DNA of 64,000 bases from Thiohalocapsa sp. GTDB lineage: Bacteria; Pseudomonadota; Gammaproteobacteria; Chromatiales; Chromatiaceae. The translations under genes were made by a program, and so were the position numbers. The stretch covers positions 1-64,000 of the forward strand of contig JAIPFF010000018.1 in NCBI GenBank assembly GCA_021736785.1, given 5' to 3'. Position 1 is the first letter of the stretch; every line of letters begins with the position of its first letter. Of the stretch, positions 47,088 through 58,794 are shown in pieces. The notes under the pieces were generated by a model that was not told the DNA's origin, made no database searches, and saw nothing but the letters and a program-made list of their open reading frames with translations.

Positions 47088-47966
47088 TCAATCGGGCTCG
47101 ATCCGCAGCAACGATGGATCCGACCAGAGGCCGACGGTGTCCGGCAGGTAATGGGCGACGCCTTCGAGGATGCCGGCGGAGTAGCAGCCGTTCATGCCGT
47201 GGAAGTCACCGCGGGCCTGGTAGAGCAGGTGGCCGAGGCCGGCGGTCTCGGCCAGCGCCGTGGCGTCGGCGCGGACGTCGGACGTGGCGTTGGCCACCAG
47301 CACGGCCTGCAGCGGGCCGGTGAGCATGGCCAGGTCGTTGCCGCTGTCGCCGGCGCATACCGTGCCTTCGTGGCTGAAGCCCTGGCGCGCCATCAGGAAC
47401 TCGATGGCGTGCTGCTTGCTGGCGGCGGCCGGCAGCACGTCGAGCAGTCCGGTGCCGGTGTGCTCGTCCAGGCTCCAGATCAGGTTGGCGTCGATGCCCT
47501 GCGCGTCGAAGCGCTGCCCGATTTCGGCCAGCAGCGCGGGCCGGTCCCAGTCCTGCGGCGTGTAGTAGCTGAGCTTGAACGGCCCTTGCTTGGCAGGCTC
47601 CTGCAGCAGCAGTCCGTCGACGTCGTCGATCAGTGCGGCGAGGGCATCCGGCGTCTTTCCGCCCCAGCTCTCGCCGATGTGCTTCGCCCATTCGGGCCAG
47701 CGGGTCCAAGTGCCGTCCTGGATGCGATAGATGCTGGTGCCGACATCGCCGATGAGGAACTCCGGCACCGGAATGTCGTATTCGGCAATGGCGTCCATGA
47801 CCAGCTCGCGATGACGGCCCGTGACGTAGGCCACGCTGACGTTGGGCGCGGCGGCCAGCGCGCGGAATCGCGGGCGCGCCAGCGGTGATTCGGGCTGCGA
47901 GCCGTTCGGCAGCAGCGTGCGGTCGAGATCCGTGCAGATCAGAATGGGTTGTATCGGCTCGGACAT
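47088..47966 (-). CDS. sucrose-6-phosphate phosphatase (HAD family)
   Basis: Dephosphorylates sucrose 6-phosphate to sucrose. The HAD motifs are intact: LICTDLDRTLLPNG (nucleophile Asp and DxDxT), VAYVTGRHRE, and VCAGDSGNDLAML with the Lys upstream (ASKQHAIEFL). Length is 292 residues from ATG 47966, which has GGGAG eight bases upstream. It lies 91 bp after sucrose-phosphate synthase in the same operon and supplies the phosphatase activity that the synthase's own C-terminal domain seems to lack. Confidence 0.88.
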   Translation of the reverse strand: MSEPIQPILICTDLDRTLLPNGSQPESPLARPRFRALAAAPNVSVAYVTGRHRELVMDAIAEYDIPVPEFLIGDVGTSIYRIQDGTWTRWPEWAKHIGESWGGKTPDALAALIDDVDGLLLQEPAKQGPFKLSYYTPQDWDRPALLAEIGQRFDAQGIDANLIWSLDEHTGTGLLDVLPAAASKQHAIEFLMARQGFSHEGTVCAGDSGNDLAMLTGPLQAVLVANATSDVRADATALAETAGLGHLLYQARGDFHGMNGCYSAGILEGVAHYLPDTVGLWSDPSLLRIEPD

Positions 47967-48057
47967 TTTGGTGTCTCCCAAAGTGGCGTCCGGTTGTTGG
48001 CGGCAGGCGGGTTACGGCGCGTCGGGGCCCGGCCCGGGGTGCGCTGCAGGTTCCGCC

Positions 48058-50265
48058 TCAGGCCGCGCCGGGGCTGGATTTCGCGGGTCGCGGCATGGTG
48101 TCGCGGGCATGGCCGGGGTCCACCGGCACTTGGCAGGCATCGAAGAACCGATAGTGGGCGATGGCCTCCAGGATGCCGGCGGCGAACGGCCTCTCGGCAA
48201 AGTAAATGCTCTCGGTGTCGGTCAGCTGCGAGAGCTCCTCGTTGTGGCGGTTGGCGACCACGACGGCCAGCGTGTTGCCCCGCATCATATCCTCGTCGGA
48301 GCCCGAGCCGCCGGCGGCCAGGCAGTGCTCGAGCGGGATGCCGTATTGGTCTGCCACGTAGCGCAGTGCCAGGCCCTTCGACGCGCGCGCGGGCACCACG
48401 TCCAGGAACTGGCCGAACGACAGGAACAGGTTCACGCTGAGGTCGGCCTGGTGCAGGATGCTGGAGATCTCCTCCAGGCAGGGCGCGTGCTCGGGATCGA
48501 TATAGAAGCTGATTTTGAAGCGGCTCTGCTCCTTGCCCGGCTGGCGCTCGATGCCGGGCAGGTCGGCCATCGCGTCGCGCACGCGGCGCGGGTACCAGAG
48601 ATGGTCGATATGGCGCATCCAGGCATGGTCGGCGGTGAGCTGCGGTGCGTAGTAGATTTCGGTGCCGAGCGCGGTGATCAGTACGTCAGGACGGGGAATG
48701 CCGTAGCGGCGCATGATGCTCAGCGCCGAGTCGAGGCGCCGGCCCGTGGCGATGCCGAAACTGGTGCAGCTTCGGTTCTCGCGCATGATGCGCACGAAGT
48801 CGGCCAAGGATTCCGGGTCGCCCAGCAGATTCTGGTCCAAATCGGTGAAAATGGCCCGGTCGTGGTAGAGCATGGGCCGGCGCGTGACCGGCGCCCGCGG
48901 CGGCGGCTGCACGTCCGCGAGCAGCGGCGCGACCGCCGCCATATAGCTCTCGGCGTGCGCATGCCATGAGTAGTGCTCCGTTACGCCGTCGATGCCGTTT
49001 TTGGCCAGGCGCCGCCAGCGGGAGCGGTCGCTGATGACCTTGAGCAGCGCCTTGATGATGTCCTGTTTGTCGAGCGGGTCGATCAGGATACCGTTCTGGC
49101 AATGCTTGATGATGTCGATGGGCCCGCCGTCCTCTGTGGCGACGATGGGCAGACCGCTGGCGGCGGCCTCGATCAGCGTCAGGCCGAAGGGCTCGGTGAG
49201 CGCCGGGTTGATGAACACGCCGCGCGACGCGGTCGCGATCTGATACAGCACCGGCACCTCGTCGGCGCGGTGGTGCTTGGGATAGGCGGCACGGCCGTAG
49301 AGGTCGTACAGGTCGATCAGCAGCAGCACGTCGGTGAGCACCTGCTGGGCGCCGCTGTCGAGCTCGTGAATGTCGTCGCGGTTGCCGGCGACGATGACCA
49401 GATTGGCCGCCTTCTGCAGTTCCGCGGACTCCCCGTAGGCCTCCACCAGCGTGGCGATGTTCTTGCGCTCGTCGGGCCGCGACAAGGCCAGGATGATGGG
49501 CTTGGCGGGCTCGCGCAGAAAACGCTCCAGCTCCTTTTTGATCGGCGCCTTCTGCTCGCTGCCGTCCGGCGGGTGGAAGCGGGTCAAGTCGGTGCCGGGG
49601 GGGATGACCGACATGCGCTCGGGCTGGTAATGGTCGTAGAGGCCGTATTGCTCTTCGATCTCTTGCGTGGTGCTGGTCACCACCAGACTCGCGGCGCCCA
49701 GGGTCTCTTCCTCGGCGTGGATGCGCCGGTCCATGTTGTAGCGCTCGTCGATGCGCTCCTGCTTCACGCCCGAGGCCAGCAGCCTGCGCCGCTTCACGCG
49801 TCCGAGCGAGTGCCCGGTATGCACCAGTGGCACGCCGAGCTGCGCGGCGACGCGCAAGCCCACGTAGCCGGCGTCCGCATAATGGCTGTGGATCAGGCTC
49901 GGTAGCGGCGCGTGCTCGCGCAGGAAGCCCAACATGTTGTCGGAGAAGGCGTCGAGGTGATCCCAGAGCTGTTCCTTGGGCAGATACTCGGCAGGGCCGG
50001 CCTCGATGCGCACGATGCGCACGCCGTCGCCGATCTCTTCGATGGGGCGCGCATAGTCGGTGCTGACGTGGGGGTCGTCCACCAGCCGCGTGAACAGGTC
50101 GACGCATGCCACGTCGTCGCGCTCGGCCAGCGCACGGGCCAGCTCGACCACATACAGGGTCTGCCCGCCGGTATCCGCATCGCGCCCCAGCTCCAGGTCG
50201 CGGCCGCGGATCAGGCCGTGGACGCTGACGAGGACGATATAAGGGGTGCCGTTGTGTGCGGTCAT
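48058..50265 (-). CDS. sucrose-phosphate synthase with degenerate phosphatase domain
   Basis: Joins UDP-glucose and fructose 6-phosphate into sucrose 6-phosphate. Residues 1-480 are a GT4 synthase: SVHGLIRGRDLELGRDADTG, LIHSHYADAGYVG, HTGHSLGRVKRRRLL, and NPALTEPFGLTLIEAAASGL. The rest is HAD-like, but motif I is FTDLDQNLLGD (Thr replaced by Asn) and motif IV is GGSGSDEDMM rather than GDSGND, so this domain is probably inactive and structural. At 735 residues it fits the bacterial SPS group. With the separate phosphatase it makes sucrose, a compatible solute. Confidence 0.93.
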   Translation of the reverse strand: MTAHNGTPYIVLVSVHGLIRGRDLELGRDADTGGQTLYVVELARALAERDDVACVDLFTRLVDDPHVSTDYARPIEEIGDGVRIVRIEAGPAEYLPKEQLWDHLDAFSDNMLGFLREHAPLPSLIHSHYADAGYVGLRVAAQLGVPLVHTGHSLGRVKRRRLLASGVKQERIDERYNMDRRIHAEEETLGAASLVVTSTTQEIEEQYGLYDHYQPERMSVIPPGTDLTRFHPPDGSEQKAPIKKELERFLREPAKPIILALSRPDERKNIATLVEAYGESAELQKAANLVIVAGNRDDIHELDSGAQQVLTDVLLLIDLYDLYGRAAYPKHHRADEVPVLYQIATASRGVFINPALTEPFGLTLIEAAASGLPIVATEDGGPIDIIKHCQNGILIDPLDKQDIIKALLKVISDRSRWRRLAKNGIDGVTEHYSWHAHAESYMAAVAPLLADVQPPPRAPVTRRPMLYHDRAIFTDLDQNLLGDPESLADFVRIMRENRSCTSFGIATGRRLDSALSIMRRYGIPRPDVLITALGTEIYYAPQLTADHAWMRHIDHLWYPRRVRDAMADLPGIERQPGKEQSRFKISFYIDPEHAPCLEEISSILHQADLSVNLFLSFGQFLDVVPARASKGLALRYVADQYGIPLEHCLAAGGSGSDEDMMRGNTLAVVVANRHNEELSQLTDTESIYFAERPFAAGILEAIAHYRFFDACQVPVDPGHARDTMPRPAKSSPGAA

Positions 50266-50412
50266 GCTCGCGCCTTGTGATTCCTGCGGATCGCAGCGTC
50301 AGCCTAACAGGGTCCGGTCTCGCCGCTCCACCCCCGATGGTCCGAAGGCGCTCATCTGAAGCCGATGCTCCGCGGGCGGCGGTCGGCAGGCGCGCCTTCA
50401 GCCGGCGCCTCT

Positions 50413-52080
50413 TCAGCCGGCGCCGTTCAGCATTTCCTCGGCGTGGGCGCGGGTGGTGTCGGTGATCTCGGTGCCGCCGAGCATGCGTGCGATCTCGTCG
50501 ATACGGCGCTCGGCCGCAAGCGGCTGGATCTCGGTGAAGGTTTGGCCGTCGACGGCCTGTTTGTGAACCTTCAATTGATGATGCGCCTGGGCGGCGACTT
50601 GCGGCAAGTGGGTCACGCAGAGCACTTGCCGGGCACCGCCGAGACGGCGCAGCAGCCGGCCGACGATCTCGGCCACGCCGCCGCCGATGCCGACGTCCAC
50701 TTCGTCGAAGACCAGCGTCGGGATGCGCCCGACCTCGGCGGTGGCGACCTGAATCGCCAGGCTGATGCGCGACAGCTCGCCGCCGGACGCGACCTTGGCC
50801 AGCGGCTGCGGCGGCTGCCCCGGGTTGGCGGTGACGACGAAGGTGAGGTTGTCGAGGCCCGATGCGCTCACCTTGTGCTCATCGCCCGTCTGTACCTCGA
50901 CGGCGAAGCGCCCGCCGCCCATGCCCAGTTCCTGCATGGCGGCGGTGACCGTCGCCGACAGCCGTTCGGCGGCATCGCGCCGCGCCGTGCTCAGCATGCG
51001 GGCTTGCTCCAGCAGTGCGGCAAGCGCCGTGTCGCGCTCGTCGCCGAGCGAGCCCAGCGTCTGATCTGCCTGCTCCAGTCCGTCGAGCTCTTCGCGCAGC
51101 GCCGCGCAGGTCTCCATCAGCTGCTCGGGCAGTATGCGGTACTTGCGCGCCATGTCGTGGATCCGGCCCAGCCGTTCTTCGACGGCGGCGAGACGCCCGG
51201 GGTCCATATCGAGATCATCGAGGTACTGGCGCAGGTTCGCGGCTGCCTCGCCCACTTGCACCACGGCGCTGTCGATCAGCTCGCGCGTCTCGGCCAGCTG
51301 CGGATCGATGCCGGCGAGGCCTTCCAGCTCGCCGGCGGCATGGCCGAGCTGATCGCGCAGCGCGGTATCGCCTTCGTAGAGCAGGTCGACCAGGGCCGCG
51401 GCGGTGGACTGCAGGCTGCCGAGGTTGGCGAGCCGGCGCTGCTCCGCGTCGAGCTCGTCGAGCTCGCCGTCGGCCAGCGCCAGCCCGTCGAGCTCGTCCA
51501 CCTGAAAGCGCAGCAGATCGATGCGCGCGGCGCGCTCGTCGCGGGCGGCGGTGAGCGCGCGCCAGCGCTCGTCCAAGTCCTTGAATTTTCGATAGTGCTC
51601 GGCGACCTCGGCGGTGGCGCCCGCAAGCCCGCCGTAGCCGTCGAGGAGGGCGCGCTGGGCGGCGGGGCGCAGCAGCGACTGGTGCGCGTGCTGGCCATGG
51701 ATGTCGACCAGCAAGTCGCCCAGCTCGCGCAGCTGCGCGCTGCCGGCCGCGGTACCGTTGATGAAGGCGCGCGCGCGCCCGCCGCGCACCAACACGCGCC
51801 GGATCAGGCACTCATCGCCGTCGTCCAGCGCCTGCTCTTTGAGCCAGGCAAGCGCCTCGGGACAGCCGGCCAGGTCGAAGCCGGCGCTGACTTCCGCGCG
51901 CTCGCAGCCGCTGCGGATCATGCCCGTGTCGGCCTTCTCGCCGAGGGCGAGGCCGAGGGCGTCGATGAGAATGGATTTGCCGGCGCCGGTCTCGCCGGTG
52001 AGCGCCGTCATGCCGGCGGCGAAGTCGAGCTCCAGCGCGCTGACGATGACCAGATCGCGGATGACGATGTGGGTCAGCAC
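50413..52080 (-). CDS. recN: DNA repair protein RecN
   Basis: An SMC-like ATPase that acts at double-strand breaks. Walker A is TGETGAGKSILIDALGLALG, the signature is VASGGELSRISLAI, Walker B is LVFDEVDVGIGG, and a long coiled-coil arm lies between. It has 555 residues. The start is GTG 52080, which overlaps the nadK stop by 7 bp, so the two genes are coupled as in many gammaproteobacteria. Confidence 0.95.
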   Translation of the reverse strand: MLTHIVIRDLVIVSALELDFAAGMTALTGETGAGKSILIDALGLALGEKADTGMIRSGCERAEVSAGFDLAGCPEALAWLKEQALDDGDECLIRRVLVRGGRARAFINGTAAGSAQLRELGDLLVDIHGQHAHQSLLRPAAQRALLDGYGGLAGATAEVAEHYRKFKDLDERWRALTAARDERAARIDLLRFQVDELDGLALADGELDELDAEQRRLANLGSLQSTAAALVDLLYEGDTALRDQLGHAAGELEGLAGIDPQLAETRELIDSAVVQVGEAAANLRQYLDDLDMDPGRLAAVEERLGRIHDMARKYRILPEQLMETCAALREELDGLEQADQTLGSLGDERDTALAALLEQARMLSTARRDAAERLSATVTAAMQELGMGGGRFAVEVQTGDEHKVSASGLDNLTFVVTANPGQPPQPLAKVASGGELSRISLAIQVATAEVGRIPTLVFDEVDVGIGGGVAEIVGRLLRRLGGARQVLCVTHLPQVAAQAHHQLKVHKQAVDGQTFTEIQPLAAERRIDEIARMLGGTEITDTTRAHAEEMLNGAG

Positions 52081-52949
52081 GGCTCGTCCCCTCGCTTGTG
52101 TCCGCCCCAGCCAAGCTTGGCGCGGAGGATTCCGTAGTGATTGTGCCCGCGCGGGTGCAGGAGCTGAACGCGATGGGCGCTGCGCTCGATGACGATGGGG
52201 GCGCCGTCCGCCATGGGCAGGTCGACCTGCCCGTCGCAGGTGAGTCGGACTTGGTCCGGCTCGTAGTTGCAGATGCGGATCTGTATGCTGCTGTGGCCGG
52301 CGACCACCAGTGGGCGGTTACTCAGGGTATGCGGGCAGATCGGCACCAGCAGCAGCGCGTCGAGGCTCGGATGGATCAGCGGGCCGCCGCCGGACAGGGC
52401 GTAGGCGGTGGAGCCGGTCGGCGTCGAGATGATCATGCCGTCCGAGCGCTGCGCATTGACGAACTGACCGTCGATATAGGTCTCGAACTCGATCATGCGC
52501 ACGGTGTTCCATTTGTGCAGCACGACGTCGTTGACGGCGCGCCCGAAGGCGCCGTCGATGCGCGCATCGAGGACGGTGCGCTCGTCGGCGTCGAACTCGC
52601 CGCCGAGGATTTGATCGAGCCGCTGTTCCAGATTGTCGGGCGAGACGTCCACCAGGAAACCGAGCCGCCCGAGGTTGATGCCGACCAGGGGAACATCGAG
52701 CTCCGCCGTGTCGCGTGCCGCGTGCAGCAGCGTGCCGTCGCCGCCCACGACGACGATCAGATCGCAGCGACGGCCCAGATCCGTCAGCGTGACGCCGCCG
52801 CCGACGCCGGCGATGGCGCCCGCCTGGGATTCGTACAGTACCTCGACACCGCATTGATGCAGATGCCGGGCGAGGCGCACGAGTGTGGACGCGAGGCGAG
52901 CGTCTTCGAGCTGCTTGCCGATGATGCCGACGGTGCGGAAACGGGACAT
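52074..52949 (-). CDS. nadK: NAD kinase
   Basis: Phosphorylates NAD to NADP. The GGDG motif is VVGGDGTLLHAAR; the substrate region includes NDVVLHKWNT and PTGSTAYALSGGGPLIHPS. ATG 52949 (MSRFRTVGIIGK) gives 291 residues, the normal size; the longer frame adds an unlikely N-terminal tail. It diverges from hrcA across the CIRCE-containing region. Confidence 0.95.
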   Translation of the reverse strand: MSRFRTVGIIGKQLEDARLASTLVRLARHLHQCGVEVLYESQAGAIAGVGGGVTLTDLGRRCDLIVVVGGDGTLLHAARDTAELDVPLVGINLGRLGFLVDVSPDNLEQRLDQILGGEFDADERTVLDARIDGAFGRAVNDVVLHKWNTVRMIEFETYIDGQFVNAQRSDGMIISTPTGSTAYALSGGGPLIHPSLDALLLVPICPHTLSNRPLVVAGHSSIQIRICNYEPDQVRLTCDGQVDLPMADGAPIVIERSAHRVQLLHPRGHNHYGILRAKLGWGGHKRGDEPC

Positions 52950-53056
52950 GGGCGGGATCGTGGGCCTTGGTTGAGCGGCCGGTGTGGGCGAAACGTTAGC
53001 ATGCACGCCTTTGCGCGCCAACTGCGCACTGGCGCACGCACGGGGCCGTCGCGCGC

Positions 53057-53085
53057 TTGACAGCCCGGCCCGTTAGCCATAGATT
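53057..53085 (+). promoter_or_regulatory. promoter of the hrcA-grpE-dnaK-dnaJ operon
   Basis: A perfect -35 TTGACA (53057-53062) is followed after 17 bp by TAGATT (53080-53085). The predicted start is about 53092, immediately before the CIRCE element, so HrcA bound there would block it. Confidence 0.7.
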
Positions 53086-53093
53086 TGCGAGGC

Positions 53094-53120
53094 TTAGCAC
53101 TCTCGCGAGGAGAGTGCTAA
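53094..53120. promoter_or_regulatory. CIRCE operator
   Basis: TTAGCACTC, nine bases, GAGTGCTAA: an exact match to the CIRCE consensus, in the leader of hrcA. It is the binding site of the HrcA repressor encoded just downstream. Confidence 0.97.
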
Positions 53121-53159
53121 CACTTCTTCAGCGACGTGTGCGGGCATCTCTTTATCGAC

Positions 53160-54242
53160 GTGAGCGAACAGACGCGAGCAAACGATTCCCGCCGGATCCC
53201 GACCAAGGCCGGCGAGATCAACGAGCGCGCCTTGCACTTTTTGAAGGCGCTGATCGAGCGGCATATCCGTGACGGACAACCGGTCGGCTCGCGCACGCTC
53301 GCGAAAGATGCGGGGCTCGACCTCAGCCCGGCCACGGTGCGCAACGTGATGGCCGACCTCGAAGACATGGGGCTGGTCTCCTCGCCGCATACGTCCTCCG
53401 GGCGGGTGCCCACGGTCTCCGGCTATCGGTTGTTCGTCGACAGTCTGCTGACCGTCTCGCCCATGGAGCAGGACGATGTCAACGTCCTGCGCTCCGGGCT
53501 GGAATTCAACGGCGACCCGAAGGCGCTCATCGAGACCGCGTCGAGGCTGCTGTCCGGTGTCACGCACATGGCCGGGCTGGTGATGGTGCCGCGCCACGAG
53601 CGCGACGTGTTTCGGCAGATCGAGTTCGTCTCGCTGTCCGGCACACGCGTGCTGGCGATCCTCGTCACCGGCGAGGGCGAAGTGCACAACCGGGTCATTT
53701 ATACCGATAAGGCGTGCAGCCCGGCGCAACTGCAGCAGGCCTCGAACTTCCTCACCGAGATGTTCACGGGCCAGGATATCAATACCGTGCGCCGGCGGCT
53801 GGTGGATGACCTCAAGCGCACCCACCGACACATGGATCAACTCATGGCGCGCGCCATGGAGATGGCGCAACGTGTCATGGAGACCGCCGAGCACCGCGAC
53901 GACGTGCTGATTGCCGGCCAGACCAATTTAATGGAGTTCGAGGAACTGGCAACCATGGAACGGTTGAAGTCGCTGTTCGACGCCTTCACGGAGAAACGAC
54001 AGATACTCGATCTGCTCGACCGCTGCATCGAAGCGGACGGCGTGCAGATCTTCATCGGCTACGAATCCGGCTACGAACTGCTGGACGACTGCAGCCTGGT
54101 GACCACGACGTACCGCGTCGAGAACGAGGTGCTCGGCGTGCTCGGCGTCATCGGACCGACACGCATGGATTACCAGCGGGTGATTCCGGTGGTGGATGTT
54201 ACCGCCAAGCTGCTTGCGGCAGCGTTGCGGCAGCAACCTTAG
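53160..54242 (+). CDS. hrcA: heat-inducible transcription repressor HrcA
   Basis: Represses its own operon by binding CIRCE; activity depends on the GroE chaperonin in studied bacteria. The N-terminal winged helix reads INERALHFLKALIERHIRDG, QPVGSRTLAKDAGLDLSPA and TVRNVMADLEDMGLVSSPHT. The start is uncertain: GTG 53160 (MSEQTRAND) gives 360 residues, GTG 53136 adds eight; neither has a clear ribosome site. First gene of hrcA-grpE-dnaK-dnaJ. Confidence 0.92.
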   Translation: MSEQTRANDSRRIPTKAGEINERALHFLKALIERHIRDGQPVGSRTLAKDAGLDLSPATVRNVMADLEDMGLVSSPHTSSGRVPTVSGYRLFVDSLLTVSPMEQDDVNVLRSGLEFNGDPKALIETASRLLSGVTHMAGLVMVPRHERDVFRQIEFVSLSGTRVLAILVTGEGEVHNRVIYTDKACSPAQLQQASNFLTEMFTGQDINTVRRRLVDDLKRTHRHMDQLMARAMEMAQRVMETAEHRDDVLIAGQTNLMEFEELATMERLKSLFDAFTEKRQILDLLDRCIEADGVQIFIGYESGYELLDDCSLVTTTYRVENEVLGVLGVIGPTRMDYQRVIPVVDVTAKLLAAALRQQP

Positions 54243-54354
54243 CTGCCGCGCGCCGGCAATGACCTCGTCCTAACAATCAAACGAAGCGTATCAAGGCGCC
54301 GATACGCATGCGGCCCGGGGCTGCGTTGCGGTCGGCACCGGGGAGATCGACACC

Positions 54355-54984
54355 ATGAGCAAGGACCAGAGCAAAGACCAAGACCAGTATCAAACGCCCG
54401 GGGAAGCAGCCGATACCGAGCTGTCCGAGGCGCAGGCCGATGGCGCGCCGGGCGTCGAAGCGTCGGGCGAGCAGGGTAACCCCGGCGAGGCCGCGGACGC
54501 CGCGCCGGCCGACCCCGCGGAGCTGACCATGCTGCTGGAAGACGCCCGCTCGCGGGCCGACAAGACCCACGACCAGTTGCTGCGCACCCGCGCCGAAATG
54601 GAGAACATGAGCCGGCGCCAGGCCAAGGAGCTGGAGAACGCGCATAAGTTCGCGCTGGAGTCATTCGTGCGCGAGCTCCTGCAGGTGCGCGACAGCCTGG
54701 AGCTCGGCCATGCCGCATCGCAGGAAAATGACGCCGACATCGCCAAGCTGCGCGAAGGCACCGAGCTGACACTGAAGCTGCTCGGCGACGTGATGGCGAA
54801 GTTCGGCGTCGAGCGGATCACGCCCGAAGGCGAGCCGTTCAATCCGGAATACCACCAGGCCATGTCCGTGCAGCCGCGCGCCGATCTGCCGCCGAACACC
54901 GTCACGGCGGTGATCCAGAGCGGTTACGTGCTGAACGGGCGGCTGGTGCGTCCGGCGCTGGTCATGGTTTCCGGTCAGGCCTGA
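54355..54984 (+). CDS. grpE: GrpE nucleotide-exchange factor
   Basis: Releases ADP from DnaK. It has an acidic disordered N-terminal 60 residues, a long dimerising helix (TMLLEDARSRADKTHDQLLR then TRAEMENMSRRQAKELENAH), and the C-terminal beta domain ending NTVTAVIQSGYVLNGRLVRP. It is 209 residues. GGGGAG nine bases upstream supports ATG 54355. Confidence 0.95.
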   Translation: MSKDQSKDQDQYQTPGEAADTELSEAQADGAPGVEASGEQGNPGEAADAAPADPAELTMLLEDARSRADKTHDQLLRTRAEMENMSRRQAKELENAHKFALESFVRELLQVRDSLELGHAASQENDADIAKLREGTELTLKLLGDVMAKFGVERITPEGEPFNPEYHQAMSVQPRADLPPNTVTAVIQSGYVLNGRLVRPALVMVSGQA

Positions 54985-55084
54985 GACGGGCCCGCGGCCG
55001 ACGGCCGAACGGCCGCGCCGCCGCCCCATAGGGGCATCGATCCGGGCAGCCCGCAGTAGGCTTGAGAATCACAAGGTTTTGCCC

Positions 55085-55120
55085 CAACTGGGAACCCAAC
55101 TGAGGACCCGACCGGGGACC
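55085..55120 (+). repeat. three 12-bp tandem units upstream of dnaK
   Basis: CAACTGGGAACC, CAACTGAGGACC and CGACCGGGGACC follow one another without gaps in the 199-bp grpE-dnaK space. Flanking GGTTTTGC (about 55075) and GCAAAACC (about 55123) could pair around them. Confidence 0.6.
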
Positions 55121-55183
55121 TAGCAAAACCGCCCGGATTCACGGTTTTACAAGGTTTAAGACGAATTACTGTGGAGAAAGCAT

Positions 55184-57145
<1,962 letters not shown>

Positions 57146-57473
57146 GTCCGGCCCTCGGGCGGGGCCTGCGGGCCCGCTGCGCAACGAGCCGCCGCCGCTC
57201 GTGCGGCAGCGGCGCCGTTCGGCCGTGGTTGCCGCGCTGATCACCCCGGACCGGGGTGATCGGCGCGTTGCGTTTGGCGGCGCGCTCGTCCCGCGGCCGC
57301 CGAGAGCGCTTTCGGGGCGGCGCGGGCGCGGCCGGCGTCCGCCGGGCTCCCGTTAGCCGTCCATCATCCCGATGCCTTGCACGCGGCTGCCCGCATTCAC
57401 CGGCGGCCTGTGATGCAGCCGGCGCGCGGTGCCACGCGCCCGGCCGCTGAAAGCTGGAAGCTCGATAAGAACC
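57146..57473. other. dnaK-dnaJ intergenic region
   Basis: 328 bp without a gene. Its main feature is the strong palindrome at 57239-57261. Confidence 0.6.
57239..57261. terminator. GATCACCCCGG / CCGGGGTGATC hairpin between dnaK and dnaJ
   Basis: Eleven-base arms separated by one A. Without a T-tract it is more likely an mRNA-processing or attenuation hairpin that lowers dnaJ relative to dnaK than a full terminator. Confidence 0.45.
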
Positions 57474-58610
57474 ATGTCCCAACGTGATTACTACGAAGTC
57501 CTCGGCTTGAGCCGCAACGCCAGCGAGCAGGACATCAAAAAGGCCTTCCGCCGGTTGGCGATGAAACATCATCCCGACCGGAATCCGAACGATGCCGAGG
57601 CGCTGACTAAGTTCAAGGAAGCCAAAGAGGCGCACGATATTCTGTCCGATCCGCGCAAGCGCTCCGCCTATGATCAATTCGGCCATGCCGGCGTCAGTGG
57701 TCAGGGCGGATTCGGCGGCGGCGGACCCGGCGACTTCGGCGCCGGCGGGTTTTCCGACATCTTCGGCGACGTCTTCGGTGACATCTTCGGCGGCCGTGCC
57801 GGCGGCCGGCGCACCCATCGGGGCGCCGACTTGCGCTACGACCTGTCCATGTCGCTGGAAGAGGCGGTTGCCGGCAAGGACGTCAAGATCCGGATTCCGA
57901 CCACCGTCGAGTGCCATCACTGCGGCGGCAGCGGCGCCAAGCCCGGCACCAAACCGAAAGAGTGTCCCACCTGCCACGGCGCGGGTCAGGTGCGGATGCA
58001 GCAAGGCTTCTTCTCGATCCAGCAGACCTGCCCGCAGTGCCGCGGCTCCGGCACCGTCGTGGAAGAGGCCTGTCCGCACTGCCGCGGCGCCGGCCGGCTG
58101 CGCGAGGAGAAGACATTGTCGGTCAAGGTGCCGGCCGGCGTCGATACCGGCGACCGCATTCGGCTTTCGGGCGAGGGCGAGGCCGGGGAGCACGGCGGCC
58201 CCGCGGGCGATCTGTACGTCCAGGTCAACGTGCAGACGCACCCCATCTTTACCCGCGAGGACAGCAACCTGTTCTGCGAGGTGCCGATCAGCTTCGTTAC
58301 CGCGGCCCTCGGCGGCGAGCTCCAAGTCCCTACGCTCAGCGGCAAGGTCGTCCTGAAGGTGCCCGCTGGCACGCAGACCGGCAAGATGTTCCGCATGCGC
58401 GGCAAGGGCGTGAAGCCGGTACGCGGAGGCCCGGTGGGCGATCTGATCTGCCGCGTCTTGGTGGAAACGCCGGTGAACCTGACCGAGCGCCAAAAAGAGC
58501 TGCTGCGCGAGTTCGACGACAGCGTCAGCGCGGGCGGCAAGCACCACAGCCCGCAGTCGAGCAGTTGGCTCGACGGGGTGAAGAGCTTCTTCGAGAAAAT
58601 GGGCTTCTGA
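57474..58610 (+). CDS. dnaJ: chaperone DnaJ (Hsp40)
   Basis: Co-chaperone that stimulates DnaK. J domain [20 protein letters not shown] with HHPDRN, a Gly/Phe-rich stretch ([16 protein letters not shown]), and four zinc-binding CxxCxGxG repeats: [32 protein letters not shown]. It has 378 residues from ATG 57474. Distance from dnaK is 328 bp, so a second promoter is possible. Confidence 0.97.
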   Translation: MSQRDYYEVLGLSRNASEQDIKKAFRRLAMKHHPDRNPNDAEALTKFKEAKEAHDILSDPRKRSAYDQFGHAGVSGQGGFGGGGPGDFGAGGFSDIFGDVFGDIFGGRAGGRRTHRGADLRYDLSMSLEEAVAGKDVKIRIPTTVECHHCGGSGAKPGTKPKECPTCHGAGQVRMQQGFFSIQQTCPQCRGSGTVVEEACPHCRGAGRLREEKTLSVKVPAGVDTGDRIRLSGEGEAGEHGGPAGDLYVQVNVQTHPIFTREDSNLFCEVPISFVTAALGGELQVPTLSGKVVLKVPAGTQTGKMFRMRGKGVKPVRGGPVGDLICRVLVETPVNLTERQKELLREFDDSVSAGGKHHSPQSSSWLDGVKSFFEKMGF

Positions 58611-58752
58611 GGCGAAAGCCGAGCGGCCTGTTGCGGGGCTGGCTATCGCTCGCCCCATCTCCTGTCATCGACCCGCGGCTTACTGCCGCCGGGCATCGGC
58701 GCCTCTGTCTTGTGGGTGCCGCCGATTCCTGTCTGGCCAGGATACTGATTTC

Positions 58753-58794
58753 GGCTACCGGCTACCGGCTACCGGCTACCGGCTACCGGCTACC
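58753..58794 (+). repeat. six tandem GGCTACC heptamers
   Basis: Six uninterrupted copies of the 7-bp unit in the dnaJ-typA intergenic region; a likely slippage-prone simple repeat. Confidence 0.9.
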
